From Peteryoungia rhizophila (GTDB lineage: Bacteria; Pseudomonadota; Alphaproteobacteria; Rhizobiales; Rhizobiaceae), in NCBI RefSeq assembly GCF_004912145.1, contig NZ_STGT01000001.1, positions 1,178,001-1,242,000 on the forward strand: DNA of 64,000 bases, read 5' to 3'. The stretch's first letter is position 1. Every line of letters starts with the position of its first letter. The notes below the pieces were generated by a model. It saw nothing but the letters and a program-made list of their open reading frames with translations. It ran no database searches and was not told the DNA's origin. The position numbers and the translations under genes are program-made. Below, piece by piece: positions 17,294-27,054 of the stretch.

Positions 17294-18238
17294 ATGACAG
17301 CCGTTGCTCAGGACGTTCTTCCCATTTTCATTCTGATTCTCTTCGGCTGGGCGCTCGTCCGGCTGAAGATCCTCGCCGCCGAAATCGGCGACGGGCTCGG
17401 CGACTTCGTTTTCAAGGTGGCCGTACCGCTGCTTCTGCTCAGAACCATCGCCAATGCCGATTTTGACGGCGCATCCCCGTTTCGGCTCTGGATCGCCTAT
17501 TTCACCGGCGTCTTCGTCGCCTGGGCCGTGGGGCATCTGGTCGCGACGCGCGTGTTCAAGCGGGACCAGCGGCTGGGCGTTCTGGCGGGTGTTTCGTCTG
17601 CCTTTGCCAACAATGTCTTCATCGGCCTGCCGCTTGTCGAACGCACGGTCGGGCCCGAGGGGATCGTTGCCATGTCGATCCTGCTCGCCATCCATTTGCC
17701 GCTGATGATGATCGCCGGTGTCCTGGCCATGGAGCGGGCCGAGCAGAAGAGCGGCGGCAGGAAGGCCGAGAGCATCGCTGCCGTGCTGCGGCAGGTCGGT
17801 ATGAACCTCATCCGCAATCCACTGATCATCGGGCTCGCGGGTGGGATCCTGCTGCAGATCGTGGGCACGCCGGTTCCGGCGATGATCGACGGGGTCGTCG
17901 CACAGGTGGCTGGCATGGCGGCGCCGGCGGCGCTGATTTCGCTCGGCATGACGTTGAACAAGTATGGCATGGCCGGAAACGTCAAGATCGCCGGCAGCAT
18001 CTCGCTGCTTAAGCTCGGCCTCATGCCGGCCGTGGTGTGGCTCGCATCGACGATGCTCGGCCTTTCGCCGCAGTGGACGGCGGCGCTCGTCCTGACCTCT
18101 TCGGTTCCCACCGGCATCAACGCCTGGCTCATCGCGAGCCGCTTCGGTGTAGGTCAGGGCCTGGCGGCATCGGTGATCACCCTTTCAACGGCTGCCGGCG
18201 TGGTGACGGTTTCTCTCTGGGCGCTACTGCTTCTCTGA
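17294..18238 (+). CDS. AEC family transporter
   Basis: A 314-residue inner-membrane protein of the auxin efflux carrier family, with about ten hydrophobic segments in the 5+5 layout. Family features are the opening LPIFILILFGWALVRLKIL, the FVFKVAVPLLLLRTIA stretch, SSAFANNVFIGLPLVERT and a final TSSVPTGINAWLIASRFG loop. Such proteins export small carboxylates, amino-acid derivatives or related anions. The start at 17294 was chosen because the preceding 55 in-frame residues are not membrane-like and overlap the hairpin region. The substrate is unknown. Confidence 0.88.
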   Translation: MTAVAQDVLPIFILILFGWALVRLKILAAEIGDGLGDFVFKVAVPLLLLRTIANADFDGASPFRLWIAYFTGVFVAWAVGHLVATRVFKRDQRLGVLAGVSSAFANNVFIGLPLVERTVGPEGIVAMSILLAIHLPLMMIAGVLAMERAEQKSGGRKAESIAAVLRQVGMNLIRNPLIIGLAGGILLQIVGTPVPAMIDGVVAQVAGMAAPAALISLGMTLNKYGMAGNVKIAGSISLLKLGLMPAVVWLASTMLGLSPQWTAALVLTSSVPTGINAWLIASRFGVGQGLAASVITLSTAAGVVTVSLWALLLL

Positions 18239-18253
18239 CACGCAAAAAGCAAA

Positions 18254-18275
18254 CGCCCGGCACAATGGCCGGGCG
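18254..18275 (-). terminator. Terminator between the convergent AEC and cytochrome c genes
   Basis: Perfect nine-bp hairpin CGCCCGGC(C)/GGCCGGGCG with a short ACAAT-type loop. On the minus strand the stem is followed by TTTGCTTTTTG, so it mainly ends the cytochrome transcript, and it may also stop the transporter transcript. Confidence 0.75.
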
Positions 18276-18313
18276 CGTGATTGAAGCAGATCCGACTGAA
18301 CGGTCTATGATTC

Positions 18314-19081
18314 TCAGGGTGTCGCTGGCTGTGCCGGCGCAGGCTCGGCTGGAGCAGCCGGTGCTTCCTCTGTGGGAGCCGCCGGTGCTTCCTCCGCCGG
18401 TGCCGCAGGAGCAGCGTCTGCCGGAGCGGCAGGGGCTGCTTCGGCGGGTGCTGCGGCCGGGGCGTCAGCGGGTGCTGCAGCGGCGTCGGCCGGGGCTGCA
18501 TCTGCCGGAGCGGCCGCATCCTCTGCGGGTGCCGCATCAGGTGTCGGCAGCGGAACCGGGCTGTCTGCCATGGTGTGCAGATACAGGATCACGTTGGCGC
18601 GCTCGTCGTCCTTCTTCAGGCCTGCGAAACCCATGGAGGTGCCAGGGATATGCTGCTTGGGAGCGGTGAGGAATGCGTTCAGGTGGTCCCAGGTCCAGAG
18701 CTCGCTGCCACCCTGCGAGAATTCGGTGATGGCAGCCGAATAGCTGAAGCCCTCATGGGAGGCGATCGGACGGTCGACAAGGCCATAGAGGTTCGGGCCA
18801 ACCTTGTTGGCGCCGCCCTTGTCGACCGTGTGACAGCTCGCACACTTCTTGAAAGATGCTTCGCCTGCGGCCGCATCGGCGCTGGCGAGCAGGACGGCGA
18901 TCGGTGTCGCTGCGACTTCGGGTGCTGCATCTGACGGCGCGGCTTCTTCGGCAACGATGGCAAAGCCTTCCGTCTCAGGCGTTTCCGAATGGAAAATGCC
19001 TTCCGAAGCGATCGACACAGACATCAGGACGAAGACAGTGCCGAGGAAGGCACCCACGCCCAGGTTGGTATAAGAATTCAT
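18314..19081 (-). CDS. Membrane-anchored c-type cytochrome (CycM-like) with an Ala/Pro-rich tail
   Basis: A 255-residue protein. An N-terminal anchor ([20 protein letters not shown]) and a linker lead to a class I cytochrome c domain with haem site CASCH at residues 80-84 and an axial methionine in [11 protein letters not shown]. After the domain comes a tail of about 75 residues made almost only of Ala, Pro, Glu and Asp in near-repeats such as [15 protein letters not shown]. CycM-type cytochromes carry electrons to the aa3 oxidase in rhizobia. GGGGAG precedes the start by nine bases. The periplasmic tail may be a spacer; no family role is known to me. Confidence 0.88.
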   Translation of the reverse strand: MNSYTNLGVGAFLGTVFVLMSVSIASEGIFHSETPETEGFAIVAEEAAPSDAAPEVAATPIAVLLASADAAAGEASFKKCASCHTVDKGGANKVGPNLYGLVDRPIASHEGFSYSAAITEFSQGGSELWTWDHLNAFLTAPKQHIPGTSMGFAGLKKDDERANVILYLHTMADSPVPLPTPDAAPAEDAAAPADAAPADAAAAPADAPAAAPAEAAPAAPADAAPAAPAEEAPAAPTEEAPAAPAEPAPAQPATP

Positions 19082-19236
19082 CTGCAAAGCTCCCCGTGCA
19101 ACCGGCCGATGAGCAACCGGGCGATCTTGAAATCGCGCGGAACCTATGTCTTTTGCATAACACATGCAACACGATTATGGTCCCGCAACTGGGACTATTT
19201 GACACTTCTGCGCGGTGATTTGAAGGGGTTATGGAC

Positions 19237-20001
19237 ATGAATGAAGGCGGAACAGCCAAAACCCTGATCCTGATCCCAGCCCGCATGGCTTCGACCCGGC
19301 TGCCGGACAAGCCGCTCGCCGATATCGCGGGGCTTCCGATGATCGTGCAAGTCGCCAAACGTGCGGCGGAAGCCGAAGTTGGGCGAATCATTGTCGCCGT
19401 GGACGACATCAGGGTCTTTGATGCGGTGGCAGCTGCAGGCTTCGACGTGGTGATGACCCGCGGCGACCATCAATCTGGCTCGGACCGCATCTTCGAGGCC
19501 CTCAGCAAGGTCGATCCCTCGGGTGAAGCGCAGATCGTCATCAACGTGCAGGGCGATTTGCCGACGATCGATCCGCAGACTATTCGCGCAGCGCTGAAGC
19601 CGCTCGAAGATCCGCAGGTGGATATTGCGACACTCACCGTCGAGATCGAGGACGAGCAGGAAAAGACCAATCCGAACGTGGTGAAGGTCATCGGCTCGCC
19701 GCTCGGTGCCGACAGGCTCCGGGCGCTCTACTTCACTCGTGCGACGGCTCCCTACGGAGCTGGCCCGCTCTACCATCACATCGGGCTCTATGCCTATCGG
19801 CGCGCGGCGCTCGAGCGTTTCGTGACACTTGCACCCTCGACGCTCGAGAGACGCGAATCGCTCGAACAGCTCCGAGCACTGGAAGCAGGCATGCGGATCG
19901 ATGCTCAGGTGGTAAAGACTGTGCCGCTGGGCGTGGACACGCCTGCCGATCTCGAAAAGGCCCGCCGCATTCTTTCAGCCTCCTCCAACGCAGGACACTA
20001 A
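19237..20001 (+). CDS. kdsB: 3-deoxy-manno-octulosonate cytidylyltransferase
   Basis: A 254-residue cytosolic enzyme that activates KDO as CMP-KDO for lipid A core synthesis. Motifs are [60 protein letters not shown] and [17 protein letters not shown]. Two ATGs are possible; 19237 lies eight bases after AAGGGG whereas 19231 is too close to it. Five bases separate its stop from the next start, so it shares a message with pheA. Confidence 0.95.
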   Translation: MNEGGTAKTLILIPARMASTRLPDKPLADIAGLPMIVQVAKRAAEAEVGRIIVAVDDIRVFDAVAAAGFDVVMTRGDHQSGSDRIFEALSKVDPSGEAQIVINVQGDLPTIDPQTIRAALKPLEDPQVDIATLTVEIEDEQEKTNPNVVKVIGSPLGADRLRALYFTRATAPYGAGPLYHHIGLYAYRRAALERFVTLAPSTLERRESLEQLRALEAGMRIDAQVVKTVPLGVDTPADLEKARRILSASSNAGH

Positions 20002-20005
20002 TCCC

Positions 20006-20857
20006 TTGGCACCGACGAACAAGATTTCCTTCCAGGGCGACTACGGCGCCAATTCCGACATGGCCTGCCGCGACATGTTTCCGGACATGGAGCCGCTTCC
20101 CTGCCCGACCTTCGAGGATGCTTTCGTGGCGCTGGAAAACGGCGATGCGGATCTCGCGATGATCCCGATCGAGAACACGCTCGCCGGTCGCGTTGCGGAC
20201 ATTCATTACCTGCTGCCGCTGTCGCGCCTGCATATCGTCGGCGAATACTTCATGCCGATCCGGTTTCAGCTGATGGTGCTGCCGGGCGTGAAGCTCGATG
20301 AAATCCGAACCGTGCACAGCCATATCCATGCGCTCGGCCAGTGCCGCAAGATTATCCGCAGCCATGGCTGGAAGGCGGTTGTCGCGGGGGATACGGCCGG
20401 GGCTGCAAAGCTGGTTTCCGAAAAGGGTGACCGCAGCATGGCAGCGCTCGCGCCGCGGCTCGCAGCACCGCTATACGGCCTCGACATCATCGCCGAGAAT
20501 GTCGAGGATTCGGAAAACAACGTGACCCGCTTCGTCGTGCTCGCGCGAGACGAAGACGACCAGAAGCGCTCGAACGCCGACGAGCTGTTCATCACCACTT
20601 TCGTGTTCAACGTGCGCAACATTCCGGCTGCCCTCTACAAGGCAATGGGCGGCTTTGCGACGAACGGGGTGAACATGACAAAGCTGGAAAGCTACCAGAT
20701 CGGCGGCAAGTTCACGGCGACGCAGTTCTATGCCGACATCGAGGGGCATCCGGACGATGCTCCAGTCCGGCGGGCGCTCGAGGAGCTGCGCTTCTTCTCC
20801 GAAAAGGTTCGCATCCTCGGCGTCTACAAGGCCCATCAGATGCGCGGCAAGCTGTGA
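20006..20857 (+). CDS. pheA: Prephenate dehydratase
   Basis: A 283-residue monofunctional enzyme converting prephenate to phenylpyruvate for phenylalanine synthesis. It has the catalytic domain opening KISFQGDYGANSDMA, the IPIENTLAGRVADIHYLL segment, ENVEDSENNVTRFVVLARD with the conserved TRF, and a C-terminal ACT domain with GVNMTKLESYQIGGKF for feedback by phenylalanine. There is no chorismate mutase domain. The start is an unusual TTG: AGGA lies ten bases upstream, and the next ATG would remove the substrate-binding N-terminus. Confidence 0.95.
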   Translation: MAPTNKISFQGDYGANSDMACRDMFPDMEPLPCPTFEDAFVALENGDADLAMIPIENTLAGRVADIHYLLPLSRLHIVGEYFMPIRFQLMVLPGVKLDEIRTVHSHIHALGQCRKIIRSHGWKAVVAGDTAGAAKLVSEKGDRSMAALAPRLAAPLYGLDIIAENVEDSENNVTRFVVLARDEDDQKRSNADELFITTFVFNVRNIPAALYKAMGGFATNGVNMTKLESYQIGGKFTATQFYADIEGHPDDAPVRRALEELRFFSEKVRILGVYKAHQMRGKL

Positions 20858-20873
20858 CCCTAGGAATGGCGGC

Positions 20874-21833
20874 TCAGTGCTGCCATTCGAACCAGTCTGT
20901 GATCAGGCGGCGGGCTATCGTTCCCTCGATCGGGAGCGTGCGACCGTCGAAGGAGCCCTCGGCCAGCATCGTGCCGATCTCGTCGCGGGTGAACCAGCGG
21001 CAGTCTTCGAGTTCGGCAGTGTCGAAGGTGATGTCGAAGGTCGTTGCCTCGCCGTAACAGCCGATCATCAACTGGTGCGGCATCGGCCAGGGCTGCGAGG
21101 CATGGTAGCGCACGCGCCCGACCAAAATGCCCGACTCTTCGCGCGTTTCACGCCTGACGGCATTCTCGATCGTCTCGCCAGGCTCGACGAAACCGGCAAG
21201 CGAAGAATACATGCCCGCTGGAAAGCGGGGGCTGCGACCCATAAGGCAGCGATCGTTCTTCTCGTCGACAACGAGCATGATGGCGACCGGATCCGTGCGC
21301 GGGAAGATCTCGTGGGCGCAGGCCGAGCAGATCCGCTTGTAGCCGCCGATCCGGCCTTCCATCATGCCGCCGCAGCGGCCGCAGAAGCGGTTGTCGGTAT
21401 TCCAGCGCAACAGGCTGAGTGCCTGGGCAACCTCTCCCAGCAGAGCGTCGCCAATCAGCGCGTCGCGGAAAAGCGCGCGGGCGTCTGCGGGCTTGTATTG
21501 GGCGGCCAGGGCCTCTGGCGGCACCTTGACCGGGACCGCGAGGCGCGGCTCGCCGGTGGCCTGGTGACCGAGCAGCACGGCATCGTCGAAACTGGGGTCG
21601 AGCTCGGCCAACTCATAGGGTGCGAAGAGGGGATCGAGAACCTGGCCATCATGTTTGAGCACGAGCTGGGTTCCGGAGAAGGCGAGGATGTGTGTGCCCT
21701 CGACCTTTAGCGCCGTTTCGAGCGAGGTCTCGTCGCGATGTTCGCTGTCGCGGTCGAGCATGTTGCCGGAGAACGCCGTGAGCTCGCTGGGTTCCAGATG
21801 CGGGGCACGATTGAGAAAAATCGAATTCTTCAT
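20874..21833 (-). CDS. nudC: NAD(+) diphosphatase / NADH pyrophosphatase (Nudix)
   Basis: A 319-residue Nudix hydrolase. The zinc ribbon CGRCGG with CSAC (about residues 150-175) is followed by the Nudix box GFVEPGETIENAVRRETREE and the NudC-specific SQPWPMPHQLM after it. It splits NAD(H) and can remove NAD caps from RNA. Its ATG overlaps the stop of the upstream HIT gene (ATGA), so the two are a coupled pair. It is convergent with pheA at a distance of 16 bases. Confidence 0.93.
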   Translation of the reverse strand: MKNSIFLNRAPHLEPSELTAFSGNMLDRDSEHRDETSLETALKVEGTHILAFSGTQLVLKHDGQVLDPLFAPYELAELDPSFDDAVLLGHQATGEPRLAVPVKVPPEALAAQYKPADARALFRDALIGDALLGEVAQALSLLRWNTDNRFCGRCGGMMEGRIGGYKRICSACAHEIFPRTDPVAIMLVVDEKNDRCLMGRSPRFPAGMYSSLAGFVEPGETIENAVRRETREESGILVGRVRYHASQPWPMPHQLMIGCYGEATTFDITFDTAELEDCRWFTRDEIGTMLAEGSFDGRTLPIEGTIARRLITDWFEWQH

Positions 21834-22237
21834 TGGAATGCTTCAAGGATCCTGTGCTTCATGGCCTCGAAGGCCTTTTCCTCATAAGGGACAGACTGGC
21901 CGAAACCCCAGATCGGGCCGGGCCAGTTGGGGTCATTCTCGACGCGTGCGACGACATGGACGTGAAGCTGGCGCACGATATTGCCGATCGCGGCGATGTT
22001 GATCTTGTCGGCGCCGGTCACCTTCTTCAGAACCGTCCCCACAGTCACCTGCTCGAAGGTGAGCATTGCCTGATCAAGCGGCGTCAGATCGAAGACTTCG
22101 CTCACCGCAGGGCGCTGCGGAACGAGGATCAGCCATGGCCAGCGGCTGTCCCTCGCGAGCCGCAGGTCGCAAAGGCCGAGCTTCAGGATCGACTCGCTGT
22201 CCCTGGCGAGGCGGTCATCGAGGATGAATGGCTGCAC
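21830..22237 (-). CDS. HIT domain protein
   Basis: A 135-residue nucleotide hydrolase or transferase of the histidine-triad superfamily. The triad reads QLHVHVVAR and the preceding segment IAAIGNIVRQ is typical. It starts at a GTG (22237-22235) with GGGGAGAG seven bases upstream, which yields MQPFILDDRLARDSESILKL. Longer in-frame extensions run through the SRP RNA promoter and gene and were rejected. It overlaps nudC by four bases. Both are nucleotide-cleaving enzymes, so a joint clean-up role is reasonable but inferred. Confidence 0.88.
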   Translation of the reverse strand: MQPFILDDRLARDSESILKLGLCDLRLARDSRWPWLILVPQRPAVSEVFDLTPLDQAMLTFEQVTVGTVLKKVTGADKINIAAIGNIVRQLHVHVVARVENDPNWPGPIWGFGQSVPYEEKAFEAMKHRILEAFQ

Positions 22238-22291
22238 GGTGTCTCTCCCCGCTTTGTTTTCAATGAAGCTAGCAGTTTTTTTGGCGCTTGG

Positions 22292-22321
22292 CTTGCATTT
22301 GGCGACGTTATTGCCGATATG
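22292..22321 (+). promoter_or_regulatory. Promoter of the SRP RNA gene
   Basis: CTTGCA (22292-22297) and GATATG (22316-22321), spaced by 18, place the start close to 22329. That is where the first strand of the SRP RNA terminal helix begins. Confidence 0.7.
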
Positions 22322-22328
22322 TCTCCTC

Positions 22329-22428
22329 GGGAGGTTGGTGGTGGACGAGCCACTCGCCAACCGGGTCAGGTCCGGAAGGAAGCAGCCCCAACGAGCACGG
22401 CACGGGTCATCGTGCCAGCCTCCCACCT
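22329..22428 (+). ncRNA. ffs: Signal recognition particle RNA, small bacterial type (4.5S)
   Basis: The diagnostic apical hairpin GGTCAGGTCCGGAAGGAAGC with the GGAA tetraloop and asymmetric loop lies at 22365-22384. The ends pair: GGGAGGTTGG (22329-22338) with CCAGCCTCCC (22415-22424). Length of about 100 bases suits the small SRP RNA that binds Ffh and FtsY in co-translational membrane targeting. It lies directly upstream of dnaX on the same strand, a common bacterial arrangement. Confidence 0.95.
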
Positions 22429-22507
22429 CATCTTCATTTCCGGCCCATGTCTCCAACACGGGCCGTGCCATGCCCGGGCGCGGGCAGACGGGGAAGCTGG
22501 CAGCGCG

Positions 22508-24388
22508 ATGAGCGATTTAGAGCCCACTGCAGAGGCCAAGCCCGCCCCCGGCGGCTACCGCGTACTTGCCCGCAAATATCGCCCCAAGGATTTCACGGAC
22601 CTCATGGTCGGCCAGGAGCCGATGGTGCGGACGCTGACCAATGCGTTCGAGACCGGGCGCATTGCGCAGGCCTATATGCTGACCGGTGTGCGCGGGGTGG
22701 GCAAGACGACAACGGCCCGGATCCTGGCGCGCGCGCTGAACTACAAGACAGCCGAAATCGACAAGCCGACGATCGACCTTCGCATCCCCGGTGAACATTG
22801 CCAGGCGATCATGGAAGGTCGGCATGTCGACGTGATCGAGATGGACGCCGCCTCGCATACCGGTATCGATGATATCAGAGAGATCATTGAGCAGGTGCGT
22901 TATCGCCCGGTTTCGGCGCGATACAAGGTCTATATCATCGACGAAGTGCACATGCTGTCGACGGCGGCCTTCAACGGGCTGCTAAAGACGCTCGAAGAGC
23001 CGCCGGAGCATGTGAAGTTCATCTTCGCGACGACCGAAATCCGCAAAGTTCCGATCACCGTCCTTTCCCGCTGCCAGCGCTTCGACCTGCGCCGGATCAG
23101 TGCGGGTGATCTCGTCGGGCTGTTTTCGACGATCGCATCCAAAGAAGGTATCGAGGCCGAGGAAGAGGCGCTTTCGATGATCGCGCGCGCGGCCGAAGGC
23201 TCGGCGCGTGACGGCCTCTCGTTGCTCGACCAGGCGATCGCCCATGGAAGTGGCATTGTGCATGCCGATGCCGTGCGCTCCATGCTGGGGCTGGCCGACC
23301 GGGCGCGTATCGTCGATCTCTTCGAGCATGTGGTGCGCGGTGACGTCGCGGCGGCACTTGCCGAATTCGGCAGCCAGTACGAGGCGGGCGCGAACCCGAC
23401 TGTGGTCCTGACCGACCTTGCCGACTTCACCCATCTCGTGACCAGGCTCAAATACATTCCCTCTGCCGCACAGGACCCTTCACTGTCCGAAGTGGAACGG
23501 GTGCGGGGTAGCGAATTCGCCGACAGCGTGGCGGTCACAACCCTGTCTCGCATGTGGCAGATGCTGCTCAAGGGTATTCCGGAAGCGGAAGCGTCATCGC
23601 GACCGGCAGGGGCCGCCGAGATGGTGCTGATCCGGCTTGCTCATGCGGCGCATCTGCCCTCGCCCGAGGATGCGGCGCGACGTCTGCTCGAGCTTTCCAA
23701 CGGTGACGGCGGGGCCGAACGTGGACCCTCTGCGCCCCGGCCGAACGGCGGTGGTGGTGGCGCCTCGATGGCGATGCGCGTTCAGGCCGTGGCCCAGCCT
23801 TCGCCGGACAGTGGCGCGCGCCCGGCGATGAGCCAGCCGGTTGCGCATTTGCAGAGCGTGCCGGCCGGCGATGCCCTGCCTCAGGCGATGGAGCGGCGGG
23901 AAGCGAAGGTCGAGGAAACGCCGATCCCCGGGGTTCGCGTCGAGACGCTGGACGATATCGCCGATCTCTGCACCAAGAACCGGGCACCGGTCTTGCGCGC
24001 GCAGCTTCGCCAATTCGTGCATCTCGTGAAGATCGAGCCCGGCCGGCTGGAAATTCGCCTCGAAGCGCAATGCCCGCCTGCGATCGTCAACGAGTTGAAG
24101 ATGAAGCTCAGCGAGTGGACCGGCATCACCTGGTGGGTGACGTTGTCCAACGATGCGGGCGCACCGACGCTGGTCGAGGTGGAGAAAACGACACGCGAGG
24201 CGCGCCTCGTCGATGCGCGACAGGATCCCGACGTGGCCGCGATCCTCGCCCGCTTTCCGGGTGCCAAGGTCACCGACGTCCGGATCAAGGCCGCTGCGAT
24301 CGAGGACGACGACATCGCGGCTGCACCGCCGGCTGTGGCGGAATCGGCCGATGGCGATATCCTGCCGGGCGACGACATCGAATTTTAG
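22508..24388 (+). CDS. dnaX: DNA polymerase III tau/gamma subunit
   Basis: A 626-residue clamp-loader ATPase. It opens with a short tail and then [20 protein letters not shown], Walker [20 protein letters not shown], Walker [25 protein letters not shown] and the arginine finger region [13 protein letters not shown] disordered linker with GGGGGASM leads to the C-terminal tau domains. The usual zinc-binding cysteine group after Walker A is reduced to one cysteine (GEHCQAIM), which I recall as normal for alphaproteobacteria. I see no A-rich slippery site for a gamma frameshift. The ATG at 22508 excludes a long false extension across the SRP RNA. Confidence 0.95.
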   Translation: MSDLEPTAEAKPAPGGYRVLARKYRPKDFTDLMVGQEPMVRTLTNAFETGRIAQAYMLTGVRGVGKTTTARILARALNYKTAEIDKPTIDLRIPGEHCQAIMEGRHVDVIEMDAASHTGIDDIREIIEQVRYRPVSARYKVYIIDEVHMLSTAAFNGLLKTLEEPPEHVKFIFATTEIRKVPITVLSRCQRFDLRRISAGDLVGLFSTIASKEGIEAEEEALSMIARAAEGSARDGLSLLDQAIAHGSGIVHADAVRSMLGLADRARIVDLFEHVVRGDVAAALAEFGSQYEAGANPTVVLTDLADFTHLVTRLKYIPSAAQDPSLSEVERVRGSEFADSVAVTTLSRMWQMLLKGIPEAEASSRPAGAAEMVLIRLAHAAHLPSPEDAARRLLELSNGDGGAERGPSAPRPNGGGGGASMAMRVQAVAQPSPDSGARPAMSQPVAHLQSVPAGDALPQAMERREAKVEETPIPGVRVETLDDIADLCTKNRAPVLRAQLRQFVHLVKIEPGRLEIRLEAQCPPAIVNELKMKLSEWTGITWWVTLSNDAGAPTLVEVEKTTREARLVDARQDPDVAAILARFPGAKVTDVRIKAAAIEDDDIAAAPPAVAESADGDILPGDDIEF

Positions 24389-24437
24389 GGCTCAAAGCCC
24401 TTCCCGCAGAACACGACAACAATCCAAGGAGACGACG

Positions 24438-24761
24438 ATGCGCGACATCATGGGCATGATGGGCAAGGTTAAGGAAATGCAGTCCAAGATGGAAAAGATG
24501 CAGGAAGAGATCGCTGCACTTGAAATCGAAGGCAAGTCCGGCGGCGGCCTGGTGACGGTTGTTCTGACCGGTAAGGGCGAGATGCGCAGCATCAAGATCG
24601 ACCCGTCGCTCTTCAAGGAAGACGACGTCGAGATACTCGAAGACCTGCTCGTTGCCGCGCACAAGGACGCCAAGGACAAGGGCGAAGCCCAGGCGCAGCA
24701 AAAGATGGCGGCGCTGACCGCCGGCATTCCGCTGCCGCCCGGCATGAAGTTCCCGTTTTGA
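24438..24761 (+). CDS. YbaB/EbfC family nucleoid-associated protein
   Basis: A 107-residue DNA-binding protein opening [20 protein letters not shown], with [20 protein letters not shown] and a C-terminal [13 protein letters not shown], all hallmarks of the family. EbfC dimers bind DNA with little sequence preference. AAGGAGACG lies just ahead of the start. The position between dnaX and recR is conserved in many bacteria, although here recR is displaced 1.7 kb by two minus-strand genes. Confidence 0.95.
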   Translation: MRDIMGMMGKVKEMQSKMEKMQEEIAALEIEGKSGGGLVTVVLTGKGEMRSIKIDPSLFKEDDVEILEDLLVAAHKDAKDKGEAQAQQKMAALTAGIPLPPGMKFPF

Positions 24762-24783
24762 TCACTGCCTTCGATCGGGTCTG

Positions 24784-25674
24784 TCAGGGATAGACCCGGT
24801 CACTCCAGGGGTTGCGCCCGTCGCGCAGGAAATCGAGGCTTTGGCGCCAGAAACCAGTCTGGTGCCGGGCGTGAAAGAGATCGAAGTGGCCGACCTTGGC
24901 AAAGCCGAGGTCATGCGGCGTCAGGAGCACCTTGGTCACGGTCGCGCTCCGATAGTAGCGCATGGCACGGCTTATCGCCTTCGGTGTCGCGAATTCATCA
25001 TCCGACATCGTGACGCTGAGGATAGGGCCGGTTGCGGTCGCGAACCGGTCGCACATCACCTCGGCGGCCTTGCGCGATAGGCCTTGTTCGGCGCTTGCCT
25101 GCTGCAGTCCCCATCCATAAGCCACCCCCTTGGGCAGATCTTCGAGCCAGCCGAGGCGTTTGCCCGGAAAGTGGCCGAGCGCGAATGTGATGGCAGGCAT
25201 GGCAACATGCCATTTGAGAAAAAGCTGCAGGCGGCGGGTCGGCGTGTAGTCACCCCAATAGCCGTACTGACCACTGACCGAGAGCATAGCCGAGACGCGC
25301 CCGACGGCTGACGAATAGCCCGGCAGGAAGCCGCCAATACTGTGGCCGACGACGAGGACGCGGCCAGAGCGGTCTTGGTCGAGAGCATGGCGCAGAGCCG
25401 CGTCGAAGTCCTTTTCGCCCCACTGACGCCATGTGAAGGTCGAGCCATCCAGGCTTTCGGGACGGGAGAGACCAATGCCACGATAGTCATATGTGAGGAC
25501 ACCAAAGCCATTGGCTGCGAGGTAGGCGGCATAGCGGTGGTAATAGCGAGCATGGACTCCCGTCGCCGGATTGATGATGACAGTCGTTGTTGGCGTAGGT
25601 TCCGCAGGCCTCCACCAATGACCAGTCAGCCGTACATCATCCGCTGCGGTCAGCTCTGTTATCCTCGGTTCCAT
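24784..25674 (-). CDS. Alpha/beta hydrolase
   Basis: A 296-residue serine hydrolase of unknown substrate. The nucleophile elbow is VVGHSIGGFLPGY, the oxyanion region IINPATGVHARYYHRYA comes early, FGVLTYDYRGIGLS is typical, and the catalytic histidine is likely the one in KVGHFDLFHAR. The start at 25674 was chosen over 25701 because GGGAGGGG precedes it closely. Together with the MOSC gene upstream on the same strand, it interrupts the dnaX-ybaB-recR order. Confidence 0.85.
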   Translation of the reverse strand: MEPRITELTAADDVRLTGHWWRPAEPTPTTTVIINPATGVHARYYHRYAAYLAANGFGVLTYDYRGIGLSRPESLDGSTFTWRQWGEKDFDAALRHALDQDRSGRVLVVGHSIGGFLPGYSSAVGRVSAMLSVSGQYGYWGDYTPTRRLQLFLKWHVAMPAITFALGHFPGKRLGWLEDLPKGVAYGWGLQQASAEQGLSRKAAEVMCDRFATATGPILSVTMSDDEFATPKAISRAMRYYRSATVTKVLLTPHDLGFAKVGHFDLFHARHQTGFWRQSLDFLRDGRNPWSDRVYP

Positions 25675-25755
25675 GACCCCTCCCATGCGGGGCGGCATCA
25701 TGGCGAGAAGCGTGGGTCGGGTAAAGTCAGGCTGCTTTAAGACCTTCGGCGGATC

Positions 25756-26376
25756 TCACATCTCGCCGGCGGTGATTGCATCCCTGACCTTGTAGTTGAC
25801 GGGAACGGCCAGATAACGGGCACGATCGGCCTCGCTCAGCCTACGGCCGAAGGTCGCCATCATCTCGCGCATCGTCACGCGGTCACCCGACCAGGGCATG
25901 AACTCGACCGGTTGACCCGCTTCGATCATACCACCCTGGATCACACGCGTGTAAGCACCCGGGCGGGCGGCGCGGGTGTAGCGCTTGACGATGGTCGGAT
26001 CGTCCATCTTGGCGGCGAAGGTCGCGCAGGGCATGCGGGCAGAGGTCACTTCAAGAAGCACCTCGCCGATGGCGAGCCTGTCGCCGGCCGCCAGCATGGC
26101 GCTTTCCATACCTTCGATCACGAGGTTTTCACCGAAGGTACCGTAGGGAAGATCGCGGCCGAGTTCGGCCCTCCACCAGTCGAGATCGACGGAACCTTCG
26201 ATATAGACGGCCTGATCGACGCCGCCATGATGCTTGCGATTGAGGATCGCGTCGCCGACGAGGCCCTCGGCATCGACCATGATCGGACCCTGGATGGCGA
26301 GCTTGTTGATGCCGGTCTTGTATTTCTTGCCGGGCAGGATCTCGGGGCGACCGAGGCAGACGGCGAGGATTTTCAT
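25756..26376 (-). CDS. MOSC domain protein (YiiM-like)
   Basis: A 206-residue protein of the molybdenum cofactor sulphurase C-terminal family. It shows the MOSC core [29 protein letters not shown], the conserved cysteine in [13 protein letters not shown] and a YiiM-like C-terminal helix bundle. Related proteins reduce N-hydroxylated bases using molybdenum cofactor; that activity is not proved here. AAGGAG lies nine bases before the ATG. It is divergent from recR with 56 bases between the two starts. Confidence 0.88.
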   Translation of the reverse strand: MKILAVCLGRPEILPGKKYKTGINKLAIQGPIMVDAEGLVGDAILNRKHHGGVDQAVYIEGSVDLDWWRAELGRDLPYGTFGENLVIEGMESAMLAAGDRLAIGEVLLEVTSARMPCATFAAKMDDPTIVKRYTRAARPGAYTRVIQGGMIEAGQPVEFMPWSGDRVTMREMMATFGRRLSEADRARYLAVPVNYKVRDAITAGEM

Positions 26377-26432
26377 CTGGAGCGCTCCTTCGGCGATTCC
26401 GTTTGGCGTCTATATGGGCTAGAAACGCCGCC

Positions 26433-27038
26433 ATGGCAAAACGAGTCACCGGCCCCGAAATCGAAAAACTCATCCAGCTTCTGGCGAAAGTGCCGGGGCT
26501 CGGGCCACGCTCGGCGCGGCGTGCGGCGCTGCACCTGATCAAGAAGAAGGATCAGCTTCTCGGGCCGCTCGGCCACGCCATGGGCGAGGCCTATGACAAG
26601 GTGAAGATCTGCTCCTGCTGCGGCAATGTCGATACGATCGACCCCTGCACCGTCTGCACCGACGTGGCTCGCGACCAGTCCGTCATCATCGTCGTTGAGG
26701 ATGTCTCCGACCTCTGGGCGCTGGAGCGGGCCGGCGCGATGAATGCCGCCTATCATGTGCTGGGCGGCACGCTGTCGCCGCTCGACGGGATCGGGCCCGA
26801 CGATCTCAACATCAAGGGACTGATCGACCGCGTGGCCAAAGGGGGCGTTCGCGAAATCATCATCGCCGTCAACGCGACGGTCGAGGGCCAGACCACAGCA
26901 CACTATATAACCGACCACCTGACCGGCCTGGACATCAAGACCACACGGCTCGCCCATGGAGTCCCTGTCGGTGGCGAGCTCGATTATCTGGACGAGGGAA
27001 CACTGTCTGCGGCGCTAAGGGCCCGGACCACGATCTGA
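26433..27038 (+). CDS. recR: Recombination protein RecR
   Basis: A 201-residue ring-forming mediator that helps RecF and RecO load RecA. The helix-hairpin-helix [16 protein letters not shown], the zinc finger CSCC...CTVC and the Toprim domain with [11 protein letters not shown] and ARGVPVG-like [18 protein letters not shown] are all present. The ATG at 26433 gives the normal N-terminus. It is followed after 16 bases by a lytic transglycosylase gene on the same strand. Confidence 0.95.
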   Translation: MAKRVTGPEIEKLIQLLAKVPGLGPRSARRAALHLIKKKDQLLGPLGHAMGEAYDKVKICSCCGNVDTIDPCTVCTDVARDQSVIIVVEDVSDLWALERAGAMNAAYHVLGGTLSPLDGIGPDDLNIKGLIDRVAKGGVREIIIAVNATVEGQTTAHYITDHLTGLDIKTTRLAHGVPVGGELDYLDEGTLSAALRARTTI

Positions 27039-27054
27039 CCGCGAGGAAGAACCG

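Noticed and set aside
22238..22471. N-terminal extension of the HIT protein
   Set aside because: It would read through the SRP RNA on the other strand and has no homology; GTG 22237 has a fitting ribosome binding site.
21833..22507. Extension of dnaX upstream by 225 codons
   Set aside because: It crosses the HIT gene, the SRP RNA promoter and the SRP RNA; the DnaX N-terminus starts at 22508.
22550..24000. Programmed frameshift in dnaX for gamma
   Set aside because: No A-rich slippery heptamer with a following stem was seen in the linker region.
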